Source: Lytechinus variegatus
Lineage: Eukaryota; Echinodermata; Echinoidea; Temnopleuroida; Toxopneustidae
Length of the DNA: 64,000 nt
NCBI RefSeq assembly: GCF_018143015.1
Contig: NC_054743.1
Span: 42,178,922-42,242,921 of the forward strand
Reading direction: 5' to 3'
Of this stretch, positions 11,240-39,853 are shown one piece after another. How positions within the stretch are numbered: the stretch's first letter is position 1; each line of letters opens with the position of its first letter. Both the position numbers and the translations under genes were made by a program. Under the pieces are notes generated by a model. That model saw nothing but the letters and a program-made list of their open reading frames with translations, was not told where the DNA came from and did not search any database.

Positions 11240-11905
11240 CGAGTGACAAAGGTGGGATCTTATGGGGGGGGGGAATATGAAATTCATGCAACATCACAAT
11301 CTTTAAAAACAATTAAAACTAATATTCTTACTTTACACAAAGTTCCACCTCTTTTCCATGCTTCTATCAGTCTCAAAATTGGTGATTTAAAGCCAACATG
11401 AAGTTCCTCACACATATAAATAATTCGCCGCCGATTTCAAAAACATCGCATGCAGATGCGATATGCGCGAGGTACCGGGTTTGGTCTGAGCTCGGACCCT
11501 CGATAGATCCAGCAAATTAACCTTGATATCTAAAGTAAAGTATGAACATCATGGGATATACAGTAAATTAACATTGATAGAATGTACATTAGCTAGAGAG
11601 AACAGTATGTCTCTATGTTTATACTTGCACTTAATGGTTTTATATTCAGATGTTTCTATTTCACTTTTTGAGGACCTGCCGACTGACTGTTGTCGATCTG
11701 CATGTCAAAACCTACAACTACAAAATGAGATGCTGTCAGCATTTAAAGTTAAATAATGAGAGAGTTTAAGCTGAAATAATGCACTACTGTAATGCACTTC
11801 CATATTTTGTGTGTGAATTGTTCTTAATGCTTGATTGGTGTTTATGTTTACATGTGGCAAAGTTTTGAATAATTTTCTAAAAATGTTTTGTTCATCCTAT
11901 TACAG
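11240..11905. other. DCAF6 5' intronic or upstream sequence
   Basis: AT-rich sequence ending in the acceptor CATCCTATTACAG at 11905. I see no exon in it. Confidence 0.5.
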
Positions 11906-28340
<16,435 letters not shown>

Positions 28341-29949
28341 ACCAGATTTAGTGTCATCATGCTTGGTCTGTTCAACAATGTACTGACTGGACCAGGTCCT
28401 CTGTCTAGTGCCTGGTCTAATCAACACTTGAATGCTAGGACCTGGTCCTGCTTGTCTTGCTAGGTGTATCCATCACCTGATTGCGGGGAAAGGGGTCCTG
28501 CTTCCTTTCTCTTCTTCTATGCTACACTGCCATGCAGATTGCAAAATCACACATGTGTGTTGGACTGTTCTGTTTCTCTATGATTTATTCAATTTTATTC
28601 TATGGATTGAATAATATACAAATGATGGTTGTTTATAAGTGCAATGGATCATTTCATCTTTCACCTAATGAAGTATTCTGTCCATTGCATGAACGAAAAG
28701 AACCTTCATTATTTGGTTTATATGACACCTAAAACAGATTCTTTTTCATATGAAATTCATGAATTTCGATGCAAAATATGCTCATGCAGTGAGAGCTCGG
28801 TCTGTTGATTGTCGCATACATACAACATGTGCACTGCATACACGAGTGGTGCCTGCAGTCTGGGTGCGCGCATGCAATGGACAAAATCGTATGGATCCCA
28901 AATTGCCAGATGAATGGATCTAAAATTGCACGGTTGATGATGTCATTGCAAAATGGGCTGAATGATCGTTATCAACCAACCAATCAAATGACAAGGATCT
29001 CTCTAGGTGTCATATACATGTAGTGCATGATATGCTATTTATGCTGCAAACTGCTAGAAGTAATTCACATTGGAAAGTTTGTTTAATCAGGATAGTTATA
29101 TTCAACCATCCTGAGTGAATTTCGGTGATGATTGTATTCTTAATATTTCATTCAACCTCCTACGTGTACATGTAGCTATTGCTAGAGATATGGGCTGTTA
29201 TAAAACGTGTGAACTAGATACTCATCAAGCGATTGGTCAATAGCAGTCATGTGACCAGGCAATATTATTTGCCTATTATGCAATTTTTACAATGTCCTTT
29301 GAAGGTTGGTCATAAGTAAAGCTTTATCATAGATCATGGTTTTCAGATAACGATGACATGCCAAACAAACAAGGATCCATTTGATAAATCAAATACTGTG
29401 ATAATACTCAAAATGTTGTTCCGGCATTAAATATAACACATGTACATGTAATGACCCACACTCGTTACTCATACTTTCAAACTTTGCAAACTATCGCCTT
29501 GTGTGTGTATAGACTTGTTTGAAGACACAGTACTTTGTGTGGGTATGTGTATTATGACATTACAAGACAAAATATTGCATTATTGTATCATACAACTTTC
29601 CTCATGCAATAAGAAGGGAATGACATGCATTGAGTAAATTTTCTCTAAGAGCAAATTATATACATGTACAGGTGTTTAACATCGAAATCAGTGCAATGAT
29701 ATCAGTTGTATTTCCTGAAGATCTCTTTCTGGGGTGAGTGGCCCGTGTTCCTGGGGTTCACTAGGCTTACCGACAAAAACAATTAGACTAACATTTGACT
29801 GCTTATACTTATAGGGATGTCAGCAATTTGTTCCATGTAGTTGATTATCACCAGGAAATATTTTTTTTTTAAACAAGTTCACACCTAGTTACCAATAATG
29901 CCTATAGCTTTTCCATTTATTTGAAAGCAAGATAAAAGTGCATTGTAGA
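28341..29949 (+). other. DCAF6 3' UTR or downstream sequence
   Basis: No coding exon. Downstream AATAAA hexamers occur at 30770-30775 and 33101-33106, so the UTR end cannot be fixed from sequence alone. Confidence 0.4.
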
Positions 29950-30554
29950 TTAAAGGTCAAGTCTACCTCAGAAAAATGTTGATTCGAATCAATAGAGAAA
30001 AATCAGACGAGCACAATGCTGAAAAATTCATCAAAATCGGATGTAAAATAAGAAAGTTATGACATTTCAAAGTTTCGCTTATTTTCAACAAAATAGTTAT
30101 ATGAACGAGCCAGCTACATCCAAATGAGAGAGTCGATGATGTCACTCACTATTTCTTTTGTTTTTTATTGTTTGAATTACACAATATTTCAATTATTACG
30201 AATTTGACGATTAGGACCTCCTTGCCTGAAGCACAGTGTTAAAATAATGGAATTCCACGTGTTCAGGGAGGAATGAAACTTCATTTCACATGACAATGAC
30301 GAGAAAATAAAAATATTTCATATTTCATATAATAAAATACAAAAGAAATAGTGAGTGAGTGATGTCATCAACTCTCTCATTTGGATGTAACTGGCTCATT
30401 CATATAACTATTTTGTTGAAAATAAGCGAAACTTTAAAATGCCATAACTTTCTTATTTTACATCCGATTTTGATGAAATTTTCAGTGTTATGCTTGTTGA
30501 ATTTTTCTCTTTTTATTCAAATCAAGTTTTTGTTGGGGTGGACTTGTCCTTTAA
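29950..30554. mobile_element. Palindromic TTAA-flanked MITE, family A, complete copy
   Basis: 605 bp from TTAAAGGTCAAGTCTACC to GGTGGACTTGTCCTTTAA. The two halves are inverted copies (CAGCATTGTG / CATCCGATTTTGATGAAATT side), meeting near 30180-30300. It is close to the copy at 43458-44066, so the burst was fairly recent. No coding capacity. Confidence 0.88.
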
Positions 30555-30561
30555 ATGCCCT

Positions 30562-30655
30562 GCTCACGGGCATAGCTGCCGCGGCCGGGGATCGAACCCC
30601 AGACTTTTTCATGTATAGCCAGGCACCTTAGACCACTCGGCCACGGCACCTCCTG
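30562..30655 (-). mobile_element. tRNA-Leu/Ser-like SINE head
   Basis: The minus strand reads GGTGCCGTGGCCGAGTGGTC, then TAAGG and GGGGTTCGATCCCC. A and B boxes are intact, but acceptor and T stems mispair at several places, so it is a pseudogene or SINE head. It starts directly after the family A MITE. Confidence 0.65.
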
Positions 30656-31609
30656 CAAAATATTGCCAATAACAGGATATATCAGCTGAAATACTGTAAG
30701 ATCAGGGAAGGGGAAAATGTAAGGCTTCTTTGAGTTGGATTAGAGCAATACAAAGCAGCTCTTGTGGTCAATAAATGGTGATTAACTTTTCATAATCAAC
30801 AATATCTTGGTCTTACTGTGTTGCCATGATTTATTACCATAATCGTAAAACAATTATTGAATATTCAATATTATTTCAGATCGCATAGTTTTGATAATCG
30901 CTCAGCACTAGTTCCACTCATTGCCAATTATTTGTGTCTTAAGTACTTTTCATCTTAAAGTTTGAAATACTGCTTTGAACTTTTTTAAATATTTCTTCCA
31001 TGTATTGAATACAGCTGAATTCATATATCAAAATTCAGGCTAAAATGGTTTATTCTCTGATTATTTTCTGTTTCTTCAAAATGGATTGTGTTTTTTTTTT
31101 CTAATGTGATGATAGATTTTGTACTTCCATATAATTGAATATTTTTTTAAGCCCTAGCTTTTTTGGGGGCACAACGATACTGATATTACTTTGTAAATGA
31201 AATACAAGATGTAGTATGAAGGGAGGTTCTGTATTTGCAATCTTGAATTTCTTTGATAATGCTTCATATATTTTGAAAGGTTACATGCAAGTGTGCAAAA
31301 TATCTCACCAAATTTAGGGGAAAAAATATATTTGAAAGTAAAAACTTTATTTCATACACAGGTATATTGTAAATGAAATACAACAGTCTTGTCATTGAAA
31401 ACAAAAAACCCAATGGTACCCACTGTTTGCACTCCTATTTAATTATGCACACTTCAGCTTTTCGATGAGTAAGACTGCATTTTTGGCTGATATTAAACAT
31501 TTTCTGCCATTTTAATGCCGATTTTGACTTCTGAATACCGTTCCCTCTATTGCAAGTATAACATTGGCAGAGTGTGTGTATTTGAGTTTTGTCAGACGTG
31601 TATCAATCA
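30656..31609. other. Intergenic or UTR sequence, nothing recognised
   Basis: AT-rich, no coding or repeat boundary supported apart from an AATAAA at 30770. Confidence 0.4.
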
Positions 31610-31619
31610 GATATGATTA

Positions 31620-31744
31620 TTATGTCTGGGAATGACCTTTAACGTCACCATCCGAAAAACATGACCAGGGCTCGAACCTCAGCATCAATTTGTAACTTCC
31701 CCACATGGCTCGGATTACAGGCGCATGCCGCAATGCCCAGTTGG
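31620..31744 (-). mobile_element. 7SL/Alu-like SINE, best copy
   Basis: The minus strand reads CTGGGCATTGCGGCATGC, GCCTGTAATCC (31722-31712), GAGCCATGTGGGGAAG and a B-box-like GGTTCGAGCCC (31678-31668). The order GGGC, GCGG, GCCTGTAxTCC, AGC, GGGGAAG follows the Alu domain of 7SL RNA. Confidence 0.6.
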
Positions 31745-32004
31745 AAGAGGTTACATATCAATTTTTTTAGGATTTTTTAATTTATGAAACAATACAGTAA
31801 TAAAATCATGAAAATCAAAGCAAAATCCAATTTTAAAAAAAGTGCATGTATGTGTGTGAAATTTTGCCCCATCAAACGTGTTCATTAGCATGTGTTGCCA
31901 AGCTTTATCTGCATGGAAATTTAGGGATTTTACTAGATTTGCAATATTTAAGATTGCTTTGTCACATTGATCTTTAATGTTACACGAACATATTATGAAT
32001 CAAG

Positions 32005-32912
32005 GGCTTGTATTCTGAAGTCAGGTTCAACTTAAACGCAGGTTTAAAGTTGTTTAAAGGGGAATCCAGCCTTGGCCATAAAATGTTATGTTGGGAAGGA
32101 GAAAAATAAATTAAACAGAATGGTGAAAGTTTGAAAGAAATTGGACAAGCAATGAGAAAGTTACAGCTGCTTTAAAATTGAGATCACTAATACTATGTAG
32201 ATTTCAAATTGGCAACTGTGTCAGTAAATTATGACAAGGGGCAAGGACAACTTTCCCATAGGCCATGTACTTTATTATCAGGGATTTGTGGTTTTCTCCT
32301 AAGTACCCATTCCCCTGGGGCAGTAATCTAAATATAGCCCAGGTAGTATATTGTAGTATGTCCTCATTAAAGAAAAATATAATTTGAAATAAAACTTTTG
32401 GGAAAAATTACAGTTTAGCCATAATATGTATTGGAGTACATGGAAGAGTAGTCCTTGCCTTACATCACTATGACATCCCATATGTGGCCAATTTGAAGTC
32501 TCCATGGGTATAGTGATTACCAATATTTACAACTTTTAAAAATTCATAACTTTCTTGTTGTTTGTCCAATATTGTTCAAACTTTCACCTATCAACTTGTC
32601 TGATTTTTCTTTTCCTTATAAAAACAAGTTTTTATTTGGGTTGGATTCCCCTTTAAGCATGGGAAGCCAAAAGTATCATTTTTTTTTTATTAAGTTGAAT
32701 GTTTCTTATGTTTACTGTGCTCTTTCCTGACTCATCGATAGTGAAGACAATAATCTATTTATACGTCCAAGACAATTCTGAATGATTTGAGGGCCAAATG
32801 AGCAGAAATATGATATCTCTACCATTGGTGATTTATGCAACAATTGGCTATTCATACTTAAACCACAACTTTAAACCCGAGTTAAAGTTAAACCTGCTAT
32901 CGAATACGGGCC
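32005..32912. mobile_element. Inverted-repeat MITE interrupted by another MITE
   Basis: The left arm (GGCTTGTATTCTGAAGTCAG, then GTTTAAAGTTG) inverts to the right arm (ACTTTAAACCCGAGTTAAAG then CGAATACGGGCC). Removing the insert at 32054-32656 leaves about 305 bp, matching the uninterrupted relative at 62641-62955. Confidence 0.75.
32054..32656. mobile_element. Nested TTAA-flanked MITE, family B
   Basis: 603 bp from TTAAAGGGGAATCCAGCC to GGTTGGATTCCCCTTTAA, inserted in the left arm of the older element. The arms pair over at least 60 bp (GAAAAATAAATTAAACAGA near one end, TCTGATTTTTCTTTTCCTT near the other). Confidence 0.8.
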
Positions 32913-34531
32913 AAGGAGTTTTCAATTTAAGTACATGTTATACCCATAGCTTTTAGAAAAGAACTTGCCATTTTAAACAGATAGCTGTATGTGTATACAT
33001 ATTATTTTCACCTAAATGTTTTCAGTTTATTTTCACTTGTCTTTGTAAATTAGGATTTTCATTTTTGACTGAACATATACATGTTTCATCATCCATTTGA
33101 AATAAAGATATTAGTTACTGGACAAAAAATTATTTCAATTCTTGTGAACTACCATGTAGTGATGTAAGTATACTTTTTTTGTTCTATGCATATAATTTGT
33201 TAAAGATGATTCTCATTATTTGATATGATAATGAAATGTGTGGTTTTAGAGAACACCATGAAATGATTTATCTGAAATTTATGTCATTCCTACTCCTTGT
33301 GAAATAAGGTTTGAATTCTCATGCACAGAATTCACAAATTATGCCATTTTGGGGATAGCCAAAACCAATGTCATTAAGTGATTATGCTCTGAAAATTTTT
33401 GATAAGAATTTGCATGGTTTATTCAGTCAAGCTAAAGGGAATTTTTCAATTGTGCAGACTTGCTGTGTTGAACTACATGTACATGTACGTTATTGTTATT
33501 TTGTTTTCATAATCCAATATATTATTGGAGTGGCATTGAATTTTGGAGTTCCATATGATAAATTGTTAATATTGTTAGATGTATGGAATAATTTGTATCT
33601 ATTTATTTATTCATATTTATATTTATTTTTTAGCAGTCTTTGCTTCTTCATCACATGCAATGTGATTATGGTAAAGAAGTAATTTTATACTATTTTTGTT
33701 GCATATCTGACTGTTGAAAACAGTAAGGAGAGTTAAATAAAATTCATGTATGAAATCTGCTTCCTCAGTTTGGTATTTGTTAAATTTTTATATCTAACAC
33801 TTAAAAAAGAAAAAACTATCATGTGAATACAGAATCTGAAAATGAAGTAAATGGCGAGAATTAATTCTATATCCACAGTGTGCATGCACCACATCCAGTG
33901 TGGCTGGCTTAAGATATTAATCCTCCCCATCTTCATTTTACATGTCAACTTGGTGAGATTAAACTATCTTGCCGTGTTGACACACGTTTTATATGTCAAC
34001 TTGGCGAGATGTTTCTCGCCAGGTTTACATAAAAAAAGAAATTCATGAGTCTAGTGTTTACAAGATTATGTCGCCATGCTGACATGCAGCATTTCATAAG
34101 TCTTGTGTTGGGGAGATAATATATCTCGACAAGTAGAGGGCACTTCATAGCTTCTGTTACAAGAGAGGGAAAACAAGTTGCTAATGGGTGGTGGGGGTTC
34201 AGGGGAAAATAAGGTATGGCTTTCGATGGAGAGAATGGTCTCTTGAAAGTGTATGAAAGAGCAACAGACATCTTTCCATTCCCCCCATTTCTCTGTATAT
34301 ATATTTCTATTGTATTCTCTTTCCTCTCCCTTTGTCTGTAGGTGTAATTGAAGAATAAAGGAGGGGGGGGGGCTCTTTCCCGTTCTCTGTGCCCCTCTTC
34401 CTTGTAAAAAAAAAAAATGAATGTAAAGTTCATAGACCGTAGATGGTAAGAACAGCTGAAGCAGGATTAGAGCAGGAGAGAGGCAAGTGAAGGTTGGCGA
34501 GCAAGATAGCAAAATAAACAAAAGTGGATAC
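32913..34531. other. Intergenic sequence between the convergent genes
   Basis: AATAAA at 33101-33106 and near 33735 on the + strand could end the DCAF6 transcript. Two near-repeats of ATGTCAACTTGGYGAGAT occur around 33942 and 33993. No coding exon is seen. Confidence 0.35.
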
Positions 34532-34680
34532 ACCTGGGGTCCGTAGCAGAGTTTTGTTTAAACACAAGTCAAAAAATCAATTGCAAGTCCCAAATGCGCG
34601 CTGTTGATTGGTTGAAAACCAAGTTGTGCATGATTTTTAGGGTTGTGATTGATTGCAACTCTTTCTGCAACGGGCCCCTG
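34532..34680. mobile_element. Small foldback element
   Basis: CCTGGGGTCCGTAGCAGAGTT at the left inverts to GCAACTCTTTCTGCAACGGGCCCCTGG at the right. The middle has ATTGGTTGAAAACCAAG. Same GGGGCC-ended group as 15750-16034 and 47469-47741. Confidence 0.55.
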
Positions 34681-36629
34681 GAAGGACTAAAAAGGACACC
34701 AAAAAATGGACAAACAAACGAGATAGATCGTAGATATATCTTATCTCTAAACAAGATTTATCACTAACAAGTCACAAAGAAACACTGAAATATTATGTTT
34801 CCTTCTTTATTTCCCAATGAACTTCATTCACCATTCCAAACCTACTATAGGCAGCCACATGAAAACATTAAGCCTTTCAAGATACACAGATCCAACACAT
34901 TGGACAGTTCTCACAAATATAAACGAGACAAATAATTATTCTTTTGATTTTGTGGAAAACGAGACCATAAAGCATATGAGATTTCCATGAGGCTAGAGAA
35001 AGTATATAATCTATATACACAAAATAGAAATATAAGATTTCATGTCATAGGAAGGCAAGTACATTTGTACAATCAATTTAAATAAATGTCCCAAAAGTAA
35101 ATCACATACCAGTACTGACGTTTCATTGAGATCATGTATGCATATACATTTACCAACAATAAAATGAACTATATTTTTCTTCGAAACTCAAAGTTACCTG
35201 CAGAAAGAATGGAAAGCGGTAAATATTCATAAAATTCTATTCTTGGCTTAAATGATACATGTACCACTTGACGAAAATAACGTTACATGTACTCTCTACA
35301 TGTACTGTATAATGTACCTACCTGTAAAATTCTAATAATGTTACTATACGGTACATATGCACCAAAATATATTCACCAATATGTACATATAAATAATATA
35401 GTCACTTTCAGTGATGAAAACTATACACCATAACATTAAAAAAAAATGTGGTGGCTTCTTTGTAGCATTCTATTATGTCTTTCCTTGCTCCAACATCATA
35501 ATCACTTGCTACTTATAGAGATTGTTTTCATAAAATACGAACCTAGTAATCCTCGTGCTTCATTGTCCAAAAGGCAGATATGTTTTTGTACATAAAAACC
35601 CAAAATATAATTTTAATTATACGCTTCCATAAACAAGATCTAACATCCCATTTGTTTCATATGCATTTAAACTGTATCAAGCAAGCAGCATTTCATATAA
35701 ATTGTAAAAGGCAGATAATTTTTTTTGTACAAATATGGAACCCCCAAATAAAATAAAAAAAATTTGTATAAATTGTCTTTCTTTACATCAGTTTGTTTTT
35801 CTTTTTTTTCAATGAAAGTTTTGAGTGGTAGACTCCCTAGATCAACTCTAATTATTTAACTAATTGATTACCACATTCTTGTACCTTAAAATCCCATTAT
35901 CTTAAGTTTATAACAGCAAACCTAGTTTCTGTAAATAGGTTAAAAAAATCAAGTGCAGTTTGGAAGAAAAAAAAATCCCAAATTAATCTATGTGTATACT
36001 TATACCTACAAAAATAATGTTGATTTCTTTTTATTAGTTTACAAGAGATATCCTTTGTATTCATCAAAGTTATTTTGTGACATTGACTCATGCATTAGGA
36101 TGGAATGATATGAATTAGAATGAAAATGAAAAGCATTCATTACAGATTATTAGTGAAAACAGCATTGTGTTATAAAAGATTTAGACATTAAAATTTTTCC
36201 TGTTACAAAATATATATTATTGTGCAAATTAAAACACAATGAAATTATCTGCACGACATGGATTAGCTTGGTCACTATGGTAATATGCTGGACATCTCCA
36301 CATGGGCACGGTGGAATAGGTTCACGAAAAGGGATTAACAAATAACAGTCACATACAAACTCTCGGTTCCGTGTGGTAGATAACAAATCACTGCTCTGGT
36401 CAGATCAAGCTAGACGGAGCATGCTACCCCATCTTCATCTACGAGATGACATGTTAAATAGCATTTGCATATTGGCTCTAAACAACTTTTTTTAGTCACA
36501 CTTCATTGTGCAACCCCCCCCCAAAAAAAAGTCTGAGAATCAAGTTGCTTAACTCTCAATATCAAATGCCCACATGTAATTTACTAAACCTCTTGGAAAT
36601 GTTTGGTTAATTTAACAACAGTAATTGTC
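34681..36629 (-). other. Possible distal DOP1 3' UTR
   Basis: An AATAAA on the minus strand at 34811-34806 is a candidate DOP1 polyadenylation signal, about 4.7 kb past the stop. No coding exon is seen. TACATGTA-rich stretches near 35260-35340 are simple sequence. Confidence 0.3.
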
Positions 36630-36957
36630 CACTTGTATATAGCGCTTAATGAATTGGAACATCTCTAAGCGCTTTACAGATATATTATTACCCCGGTCAT
36701 TGGATCCTCGCATGCCAACATACAATGTATGCACTTTTTCCATTCCCTAGAGAGCATTCTACGACTCAATTGCTAGGCGTACTACATAGGCTTTTGCATC
36801 CTACCGGGTACCTATTCAACACTTGGGTGGAGAGTGGCAAAGTGTGGATTGACGCCTTCCCAAAGGATGCGAGGCCATGGCAGGATTTGAACATGCGACC
36901 CTCTGATTACAAGCTGAGAGTCAGAACCACTATACCACGCCGCTCTGTTAAGAGCAC
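36630..36957 (-). mobile_element. tRNA-derived SINE, family S1, fullest copy
   Basis: The minus strand begins GGCGTGGTATAGTGGTTCTG (A-box), with GTTCAAATCC (B-box) about 40 bases on, then CTTTGGGAAGGCGTCAATCC. It ends with AAGCGCTTAGAG and ATTAAGCGCTATATAC. Copies lie at 1320-1645 and 48830-49056. Confidence 0.8.
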
Positions 36958-38339
36958 CTGAAATCAGTATTGGCTAAGGGCAACATTGTGAAATGAACAT
37001 CAATGCTAATGGATATAATGACACAGTCCCTAGATTTGAGAAGATTGATGATAACTTAAGTTGAATGTTAGCACAAGTGCACAATGCAGACAGATAACAA
37101 TTGGTAAATGTAATACCAATGACTTCATGTAACTAAAATTAAAGTGAAAAATATGCATTACAAAGTTCTTTGGCAGCATAAGACTTCAGACAATTTTTTG
37201 TGAAGTATAGATATATCACGTAAAAAATATCTCAATTAATCAATCAATCAACCAATCAATCAAGTTATCTAACAAACAGACACATATTAGGCCTTGCTTA
37301 GATCAAGTAACAGCAAATAACATTGATGATGAATTTTTAGGAATGAAATACTAAATATTTTCTCATTATCAGTAACATTATACTTAAACATGTAGAAGAA
37401 AATTGGATCAATTATTCAAGGAACTATTCAATCAAAGTTCCATACATCATTTATATCATTTGATTTGTTGGTTAATGAGAATTTGGGTACTACAGTTGCT
37501 CTAATTCTACACATTCAATGGAACATTTTTTTTTCTTTTCCAAACACATCCTAAACATGAATATGAAATAAAAATATTGCACTTCAGAATACCAGTGTTG
37601 ATTAATTATGATCTAAGGTGATGATTTTTTCTCAAGGCTTTAGTATATCATCGGTGAGCTGTGAAACTTCATCTAAGAAATATGAGGACATTTGAGATAC
37701 AACAGCATTTCAAAATCATGGCTGTAGTGGCAATCTCATACTGTCTAAAACAGTCTACTAGTTCCTGCATTAATCTATGTATACTTTAAATTTTGAGCAA
37801 CATAGGATTTAACAGCCCACCAACGATGTTCTACAATTCATAGGAAAAACTATTGTGATGTCACAAATGGCAGACACGTGTAAATTAAGATTTGAATTAG
37901 AGAAAAGTGGATACAAGCAAATTTATTCTTGTGCAATATATTTCTAAGGCAAGGCATAATACTTTTGAATTAGTAGATTTTATAATAAATTGTAAGCTAC
38001 AGAAATGTATATATCTACAAAATCTTTCAGCCTTGCCACCAAATAATTATCAGGATGCCAGTCAAATAAACTACTGGATGAAGTTTGATGAATGTGTAAT
38101 GAATGAAAGTCTATCCTGTAAAGGTTTGTCAAATAAATCATTCCAAACTTTTCATACATAATTTCCAAAATTAAAATACCGACATGTTGTTTTCAACTTC
38201 AACATAAAGTACAGTAGATATTAAATTTTTTGGACTTTGTAAAAGAAAACTGTTGATGCATTATGCCCAATGCCAGATGAAAAATAACATGAAATTAAAG
38301 TCTCACATACACAAATGAAAATCCTCTCATACAAAACAA
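36958..38339 (-). other. DOP1 3' UTR or downstream sequence
   Basis: Includes an ATCA tandem run at 37230-37262. No coding exon is recognised. Confidence 0.4.
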
Positions 38340-38551
38340 GGGGTTGTTTCACAAAGATTTAAGTATGACCTAAGTCCCACTTAAGTACCAAGTTGGGTAG
38401 GGTATGAAAGGCTTGACTGCATTGGTCAGATCGTGCCATGAGGATGCGCACTACTGCATATCTATCAATGAGATCGCGCGTTGCATATCAAGTATGCATC
38501 GGCATTTTAGTGCGACTTGAGTCATACTTTAAACTTTGTGAAACACCCCCC
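38340..38551. mobile_element. Foldback MITE
   Basis: GGGGTTGTTTCACAAAGATT and AAGTATGAC at the left invert to GTCATACTTTAAACTTTGTG and AAACACCCCC at the right. Confidence 0.7.
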
Positions 38552-39526
38552 AGGTATCGCTGTACTTCAGGATGTTATTAGATCTTTAAAATGTGACTAT
38601 TCAAAAGCATGTTCAGATTATATTCTCAAAACCTCCAGAATGCTTTGTACGTTTGTGCAGCATTTCCTGTACTTTGAAACAAGGAAGTTCCTCTGACAAG
38701 AATAAATATCAGCTGGTTGTGTCATAAATAACTATAATATAAAGGATCTCTTCCATACAACTTGACCATAACCTACATGTCGTTTTCAAAATGCAGCCAT
38801 ATACATATTAAATTTCTACAGGTATCTATATGCATCTATATGCTTTTAATAGGCTAGTTTTCAAATTTTATGTTTACTTCATATTAAAAAGAATCCTTGG
38901 TGACCTACATGTATGCAGGTAGTTTGTGACAGGGTTGCCAGACATATCAACAAGTGAGATTTGCTTACATGTATGCATACCAAATACCACATGTAGTGGT
39001 TTTAGTAAAAAAAAAAGTAGAATACCTTGGTATGCATTGTCTGCCAGCCATCTTTCAACAAAGGTTTCATTCTGACAAGATTGCTAATAAGTGACATTTT
39101 CAATCATGGTAACCGAGATACTCCACCAAACCAAACCAAGAACTTTGGTGACTTTGTCTGTGAGTGGATGATTTGTCAATGATGTCAACGTTCATGAAAT
39201 GGTCTCTAGATTCCTGGGAATGAAACAGCTATGAATCTGTACTATTCAATATTACAGTGGATAAGGCCTATAAACCTTACTATGTTGGATGTTAACAATG
39301 AAAAGGTACAGCACATACTAGAGTGCGATTCCAGCTAAAAGACGAAACACAGACATTTGATTAGTTGCCTAATGAGATTCACTGACTGGGCCTGTAAATA
39401 AGCCAAAACAAGCCAAAAGCTCCATATGTACTGTACAATATAAAGCCTGATCAAGCCAGAACAAGCCAAAGCCCCGTGTGTACTGTACAATATAAAGCCC
39501 GAAGATTAACCAAACTTGCTTCCTCA
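38552..39526 (-). other. Proximal DOP1 3' UTR
   Basis: Lies directly after the DOP1 stop on the minus strand. 39400-39500 has a near-direct repeat (AAGCCAAA, TGTACTGTACAATATAAAGCC) of about 60 bp, twice in tandem. Confidence 0.45.
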
Positions 39527-39853
39527 TCATGCTATAAGGAGGAAATCTCTTTCCACCAAATGCTCAATCAGCTCATCGTCAGCCATCGCAGACTGGACAC
39601 CGTTCTCCTGCTTCTCCATGACGATCACCTCCTCCCCGTCGTCCCTCACATTGTTTTGCCTGTTGTCATGGCTACCAGCGGTCACGGTCAGTCCCTGGGA
39701 GGTGGTCGCAGGTCTCGAGGCGGACGGCTGCCGCATGTTGCACAGGGTATTGAAGAAAGGAAGGAGCTCTTCTACCGACCGGATGTGGTGCATGGTCAAC
39801 AGGGGGCGCCCTTGGCTCGCTCTCTGCATGATGGTGTGATTCAGGCTCGGATC
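39527..39853 (-). CDS. DOP1A: DOP1 last exon (24)
   Basis: 108 codons and stop. Starts [20 protein letters not shown], then [19 protein letters not shown], a variable polar stretch and [11 protein letters not shown]. Human ends VRSMEQLLPFFN ... MVEKDFLEGMIKT. Acceptor TGTATTTCAG. Confidence 0.96.
   Translation of the reverse strand, partial: DPSLNHTIMQRASQGRPLLTMHHIRSVEELLPFFNTLCNMRQPSASRPATTSQGLTVTAGSHDNRQNNVRDDGEEVIVMEKQENGVQSAMADDELIEHLVERDFLLIA

Noticed and set aside
30562..30655. Functional tRNA-Leu or tRNA-Ser gene
   Set aside because: Several stem mismatches and no proper variable arm; best read as a SINE head.
33996..34533. Minus frames of 145 and 155 codons between the genes
   Set aside because: No recognisable domain; they overlap each other in different frames and cross a simple G run.
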